A DNA stretch of 35,041 bases from Paracoccaceae bacterium (GTDB lineage: Bacteria > Pseudomonadota > Alphaproteobacteria > Rhodobacterales > Rhodobacteraceae), in NCBI GenBank assembly GCA_028150825.1, contig JAOGIM010000004.1, positions 80,555 to 115,595 on the forward strand, written 5' to 3'. The position numbers and the translations under genes are program-made. The notes below the pieces were generated by a model that saw only the letters and a list, made by a program, of their open reading frames with translations, was not told the origin of the DNA and made no database searches. Shown piece by piece: positions 31,419-35,041 of this stretch (positions are counted from its first letter, which is position 1; every line of letters begins with the position of its first letter).

Positions 31419-33284
31419 ATGTCTGACGAAGAAATTGATCGAAAGATTGCGGTAATATTTGCCACTGATGTCGTTGGTTACAGCAAACATATGGAGAATG
31501 ATGAAAGTGGGACAGTAAAGAACCTTAGAGCTTGTGAAAAGATACTCATCAAACTCTTCAAGGATTTTAAAGGGCGTCTTTTTAATACTGGCGGAGATTC
31601 ATTCTTAGCAGAATTCCCAAGTGCTGTGTCCGCAGTGGAATGTGCAGTAGCTTTTCAGGAAGCCATTCAAGAACGCAACAAAGCAGATGATACTAGGGTA
31701 AAGCTAGAATTCCGCATTGGTATAAATTCAGGGGATGTCATTAAGGAGAAAGATAATCTGCTCGGTGATGGGGTAAATATTGCAGCAAGGCTGGAAGCTC
31801 TAGCTCAGACAAATGGAATCACAATATCAAAAGTCATTTACGATTACGTAAAGGGCAAAACCAAGTACAAATTCAATGACCTTGGCCTCCAAAAGGTAAA
31901 GCAAAACGAGTTTCATGCTTATGATTTACTTCTCGAAACTTCACAGAAAAGAAAAATAAAAAATGATAGACCTGTTTCAAGGTTTTTGATGGCCACTGTC
32001 TTTGCTTTTTTAATTGGATTGGGCAGTTACTTTTACCTCATTTCACTTTCAGAAGACGTACCACAGCAAGCGTTTACAAAAATAGGCTCTAGAGCAGCAG
32101 TCTCCTCTCAGCCTGTTATTTTAGTATATCCATTTGAAGACCTTGGGGCTTCCGAAACAAGAGGTGATTTTAGTGCAGCATTTACAGAGAGTATGATTTC
32201 AAGTCTATCCCGATACAGCCGCATTAGTGTTCTTTCAAGTAGCACCAGTATGGATGCAAAAACAAAGGCAGCCAACGATGCATCTATAAAGGAAATGTAC
32301 AACGCCGATTACGTGGTACGAGCATCAATTCAGACGTTTTCTGACCAATCACGCATACAGATGCAACTTACAGATTTGAAATTGAATACAGTAATTTGGA
32401 CGGACAAAGTAGATTTCTCAGCAGCTCAAATATTTGAAGTACAAGATAATATTGGTGATAAAATTTTAACTCATTTACAAATAAATGCAGTTGACGGTTC
32501 TGAAGTTAAAAGCTGGGCAGCCAAATACGGAACGGCTGAAAGACTAACTTTATTTTTAAACTCTAGAAATGAATGGTTCAAGTTTACTCCAGACGGATAC
32601 AACAACCACTCCAGAATTATTCGATTGCTAGAAGAACAAATGGGCGAAAATAATCCCGCTTTGTACAATATAAAGGGTTGGAATCTTTTTCTAAAAAGAG
32701 CTGTTGGGCTTGCAAAGGACTTAGAAAAAAACAGTGCCGAAATTATAAGGCTTTCAAATTCAGATGTTGCAGAAAATCAGGATGTAACTGCATATATTTT
32801 AAGAGCTTTAGTCGAATTTAGATTGGGATCAAAGGATTGTGATTTATCAAAAGAATACGCACAAAAAGCTTATGATTTAGGTGCCACCGTGGACACCTTT
32901 ATTGTAAGTGGAACTATTTGGGTTGAATGTGGGGATTTAAAAGAGGGCACACAATTCTTTGAAAAAGCTTTGCGATTGCAGCCAAACGATAGTGGTTGGA
33001 ATCTGACAAAACGCCTTATTCCAATGTACTACTTATCGGGAGAATACAGTAAAATCATTGGATTGGTTGAGCCACACATTGATGCTGTGGATATTGCTCC
33101 TGAAATGCTTGCATTTTATGCTTTTAGCATAAACGAAGCTGGAGATACGGATATGGCAAAAGCCATTTTAAACAGAGCAAAAAAACTGGGTGTTTCAAAA
33201 AAGTCTCTTGAGAGAGTGATCAGAGACCCTGATAATACAACTGAGTTTATTTCCAGACTATCAAGTATAGGAACTATAGATTAA
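31419..33284 (+). CDS. Class III adenylate/guanylate cyclase with membrane segment and TPR-like C-terminus
   Basis: 621 residues. Cyclase domain 1-180: metal Asp17 (FATDVVGYSKHM) and Asp60 (NTGGDSFLAEF), D117-N120-R124 in GDGVNIAARLEA. One membrane span at about 189-210 (FLMATVFAFLIGLGSYFYLI). A periplasmic part starts with a TolB/FlgO-like domain (ILVYPFEDLGASETRGDFSA; SISSLSRY-type helix), followed by TPR-like repeats to the end (FFEKALRLQPNDSGWN). This layout is common in rhizobia and roseobacters. The usual purine-selecting Lys is Asn56. It probably senses an envelope signal and makes a cyclic nucleotide. Paralogous to the partial gene at 1-478. Confidence 0.92.
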   Translation: MSDEEIDRKIAVIFATDVVGYSKHMENDESGTVKNLRACEKILIKLFKDFKGRLFNTGGDSFLAEFPSAVSAVECAVAFQEAIQERNKADDTRVKLEFRIGINSGDVIKEKDNLLGDGVNIAARLEALAQTNGITISKVIYDYVKGKTKYKFNDLGLQKVKQNEFHAYDLLLETSQKRKIKNDRPVSRFLMATVFAFLIGLGSYFYLISLSEDVPQQAFTKIGSRAAVSSQPVILVYPFEDLGASETRGDFSAAFTESMISSLSRYSRISVLSSSTSMDAKTKAANDASIKEMYNADYVVRASIQTFSDQSRIQMQLTDLKLNTVIWTDKVDFSAAQIFEVQDNIGDKILTHLQINAVDGSEVKSWAAKYGTAERLTLFLNSRNEWFKFTPDGYNNHSRIIRLLEEQMGENNPALYNIKGWNLFLKRAVGLAKDLEKNSAEIIRLSNSDVAENQDVTAYILRALVEFRLGSKDCDLSKEYAQKAYDLGATVDTFIVSGTIWVECGDLKEGTQFFEKALRLQPNDSGWNLTKRLIPMYYLSGEYSKIIGLVEPHIDAVDIAPEMLAFYAFSINEAGDTDMAKAILNRAKKLGVSKKSLERVIRDPDNTTEFISRLSSIGTID

Positions 33285-33475
33285 AATAATAACGTGTGAG
33301 AAATTTAAAGCTCTTTCCTATCGTAGTAATGATAAAAAAACGCCTGTCCACCAAATAGCATCGATCTGCATCTCTGGAGACCCCTCTACAGTTTTCTCAA
33401 AAATAACGAAAACAGGTGTTAAATAAAAAAATTTCTACAAGCCCTAGCGAAAGGGTAACTTTATAAACCCTAAAA

Positions 33476-33561
33476 GGTGTCGGGTATGTCGGGTAAAAAC
33501 AAAGTTTTTACAAAAAGAAATTAATTGAAAACTTTTGTATTCACCCGACATCGGTGACACC
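33476..33561. repeat. Nested inverted repeat with TGTCGGGTA copies
   Basis: Left arm 33476-33494 and right arm 33543-33561 are inverted repeats matching at 15 of 19 positions. The left arm contains a perfect tandem of TGTCGGGTA, and TGTCGGGT recurs inverted in the right arm (33543-33550). Between them GTAAAAAC-AAA-GTTTTTAC (33493-33511) is a perfect 8-bp palindrome. Confidence 0.75.
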
Positions 33562-33663
33562 CCCAATCACCTTAAGAAATCCTTATCGTTACTATAATAG
33601 AGAGTATTACTGATAGCCAAACTGGGGGCATAACACTGGGTAACTTAAGGTACGACATTAAGA

Positions 33664-33858
33664 TACTTTGAGTATTAGTTATATTTTCTATTTCTATTAT
33701 TGTTAAATAAATAAAAAAGATAAAAGGATACTTTAAGTATACTAGAAGCCTTTATTTCTATTTTTAATAAATAAAAATAACAAACTTAAAGCCTACTTTA
33801 AGACCCTTTCTGTCGTTCCTTTAAACTTAGTTTCCTGTCGTCCACTTTTAGTATTACC
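33664..33858. repeat. 65-bp spaced direct repeats (two good units, one partial)
   Basis: TACTTTGAG (33664), TACTTTAAG (33729) and TACTTTAAG (33794) are spaced exactly 65 and 65 bp. Units 1 and 2 also share a TATTTCTATT...TAA.TAAATAAAAA stretch; unit 3 agrees only at its start. The first two form near-palindromes ATACTTTGAGTAT and ATACTTTAAGTAT. Confidence 0.7.
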
Positions 33859-33901
33859 CTTAAAATATAGAGATTTATGGGAGTGGCCTTGATCCTTTTC
33901 T

Positions 33902-35014
33902 CTAAAGGCTATGGCTCACTCTTATTTTCTCAAACCATCCTTCAACATGCCCCATTGAATACCCCTGTCCATAGTTGTTCCCAACTGAACTTACAGACTT
34001 CCAACCACCAATTTGATCAATCATATCCATAGGGCACTCCACTGCTCTCAGACGGTCTCTAAACGTATGCCTGAGGCAATGAGCAGTAAGCCCTTTAAAG
34101 TCTTTCTTGAGCCATTTATTCAAGGCAGCAGAAGCATGATCTGCTTTGCACTTTCGATCTTTGATATATCTAGGGAATAGGTATTCTCCGTCTGAATGCT
34201 TGAGTGCTTCCTCCATTGCCAATCTCCCATATCCGACCAGTGGCAATGTCCTTTTGCTGCTTCTAGTTTTCAATCTTCTAGCAGCATTAGGACGAATATG
34301 GATCAGGTCATTCTCAAGGTCTATATCCTCCAGTCTCAAGCCAACAATCTCAGCTAGTCTACAGCCTGTCTCTCCTAAGAGGGGCATTAGGAGCTTTATC
34401 TGACTACCTGAGGATAGTGCTTTGTCATATCCTTGCTTGAGTTGCCCGTTGGCGAAGACACCACGTTTAAAACTATCATCTCCTTCACCTTTGATGATCA
34501 GTCGAGAGAAAGGATTACGTTTATCCAAGTCTAGTTCAGCATAAGCATAATTTAGAATGGCAGACAGGCTGTTGATACGTCTTCTGATAGTAGCTGTTTT
34601 GTTTCCTCTCATTTCAAGATGACGAACAAACAGCTTTGCATCTTCTCTGGTGTACTGGCTGACATCCCTATCACCAGCCAGTGATACAAAGACAGCCACT
34701 GCTATTCTGGGGGGATTATCGTCTATGTCTCTGAAAGTAAGATATTCTTCAGCTATTTCTGTTAACCTGAATGACTTAGGTTTAAAGCTGGAAAGGAGAT
34801 ATGAAATATTAACAGGTCTTATCATTCCTGTCGTTCCACTCCATGAACCCTCTAATACATTACTAAGACGTTTAGAATATGCTGCTGCTTCCTCAGGACA
34901 TTTGGACAATGCTTGTCTGATGAATGGACCATAGGTTTTGACTGCGTGTTTGGGCACACGTCTATTGTAATAATACCTGCCTGAACGACAGATTGTGTAC
35001 TGAATGTGTGACAT
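33902..35014 (-). CDS. Tyrosine recombinase / phage-type integrase
   Basis: 370 residues with GAGGAAC 8 nt before the ATG. N-terminal arm-like segment (YTICRSGRYYYNRRVPKHAV), core-binding SAM-like domain (about 85-165), then the catalytic domain with R219 (GETGCRLAEIVGL), H312 and R315 (AHCLRHTFRDRL), W338 (IGGWKS) and nucleophile Y348 (GNNYGQGYS). All catalytic residues are intact. It is typical of integrases of genomic islands and prophages. Its 3' side faces the repeat-rich region. The element it serves probably lies beyond the right edge or includes the region to the left; no tRNA is adjacent. Confidence 0.93.
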   Translation of the reverse strand: MSHIQYTICRSGRYYYNRRVPKHAVKTYGPFIRQALSKCPEEAAAYSKRLSNVLEGSWSGTTGMIRPVNISYLLSSFKPKSFRLTEIAEEYLTFRDIDDNPPRIAVAVFVSLAGDRDVSQYTREDAKLFVRHLEMRGNKTATIRRRINSLSAILNYAYAELDLDKRNPFSRLIIKGEGDDSFKRGVFANGQLKQGYDKALSSGSQIKLLMPLLGETGCRLAEIVGLRLEDIDLENDLIHIRPNAARRLKTRSSKRTLPLVGYGRLAMEEALKHSDGEYLFPRYIKDRKCKADHASAALNKWLKKDFKGLTAHCLRHTFRDRLRAVECPMDMIDQIGGWKSVSSVGNNYGQGYSMGHVEGWFEKIRVSHSL

Positions 35015-35041
35015 GACGTTGTTCCTCGATGGTTAAACACG

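Larger units (their letters stand above)
33285..33901. other. Repeat-rich non-coding region next to the integrase
   Basis: 617 very AT-rich bp between the cyclase and the 3' end of the integrase, without a gene. It holds a nested inverted repeat (33476-33561) and about 65-bp direct repeats (33664-33802 and beyond), listed separately. This is a candidate attachment or recombination region. Confidence 0.6.

Noticed and set aside
33285-33901. CRISPR array in the repeat-rich region
   Set aside because: The 65-bp units are too few, imperfect and AT-rich, with no distinct spacers and no cas genes.

Overview
The window looks like part of a marine alphaproteobacterial chromosome, most plausibly Rhodobacterales (Roseobacter-like). 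The signs are several EamA drug/metabolite exporters, a pyrrolysine-free MttB-type methyltransferase, a creatinase, a probable 2-aminoethylphosphonate ABC transporter, alphaproteobacterial-style class III cyclases with C-terminal TPR-like regions, and degenerate intergenic repeats of a kind I associate with roseobacters. The assignment is inference. Composition is uneven: about 1-8.4 kb, 12-20 kb and 31.4-34 kb are visibly AT-rich, while about 20-30 kb is richer in GC. Together with many broken genes this suggests a mosaic region in active decay.

Layout. 1-478: 5'-proximal part of a class III cyclase leaving the left edge. 0.8-8.4 kb: a MOSC protein; a small ORF with an in-frame TGA; a frameshifted EamA gene; a secreted protein diverging from a secreted pentapeptide-repeat protein; a two-gene operon of unknown role; a run of small genes (membrane protein, two paralogous 72-89 aa proteins, a broken NTF2-like gene); and a two-gene cytochrome c operon. 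8.4-13.3 kb: an eroded inositol-monophosphatase-like gene and three EamA transporters. Two of these transporters lie between two copies of a tRNA-Met(CAU) 3' half, a likely integration scar. 13.3-19.2 kb: a phosphonate (2-AEP type) ABC transporter with its binding protein divergent from the ATPase-permease operon, a tyrosine-phosphatase-like gene closing that operon, and a convergent DadA-like FAD oxidase. 20.2-23.4 kb: creatinase converging on a ThDP enzyme resembling 5-guanidino-2-oxopentanoate decarboxylase. 23.4-28.3 kb: the tail of a GlcD-like oxidase fused to the remains of a ribbon-helix-helix-like gene, then an operon of an acyl-CoA-synthetase-like ligase, a DsbA/HCCA-isomerase-like protein and a small possibly frameshifted protein. 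A TetR regulator lies upstream, with twin palindromes in front of the ligase, and a 5'-truncated glutathionyl-hydroquinone reductase gene diverges from it. 28.8-30.4 kb: MttB-type methyltransferase. 30.5-31.3 kb: an IS6-family element. 31.4-33.3 kb: a complete cyclase-TPR protein. 33.3-35.0 kb: a repeat-rich non-coding stretch next to a complete tyrosine recombinase, probably the end of an integrated element.

The genes suggest uptake and breakdown of small organic N and P compounds (2-AEP, creatine, guanidino acids, methylated amines) plus small-molecule export. The most unusual non-coding structures are the duplicated tRNA-Met halves with shared flanks, the nested inverted repeat plus about 65-bp direct repeats beside the integrase, the twin 18-bp palindromes before the acyl-CoA ligase, and two small genes interrupted by single in-frame TGA codons.
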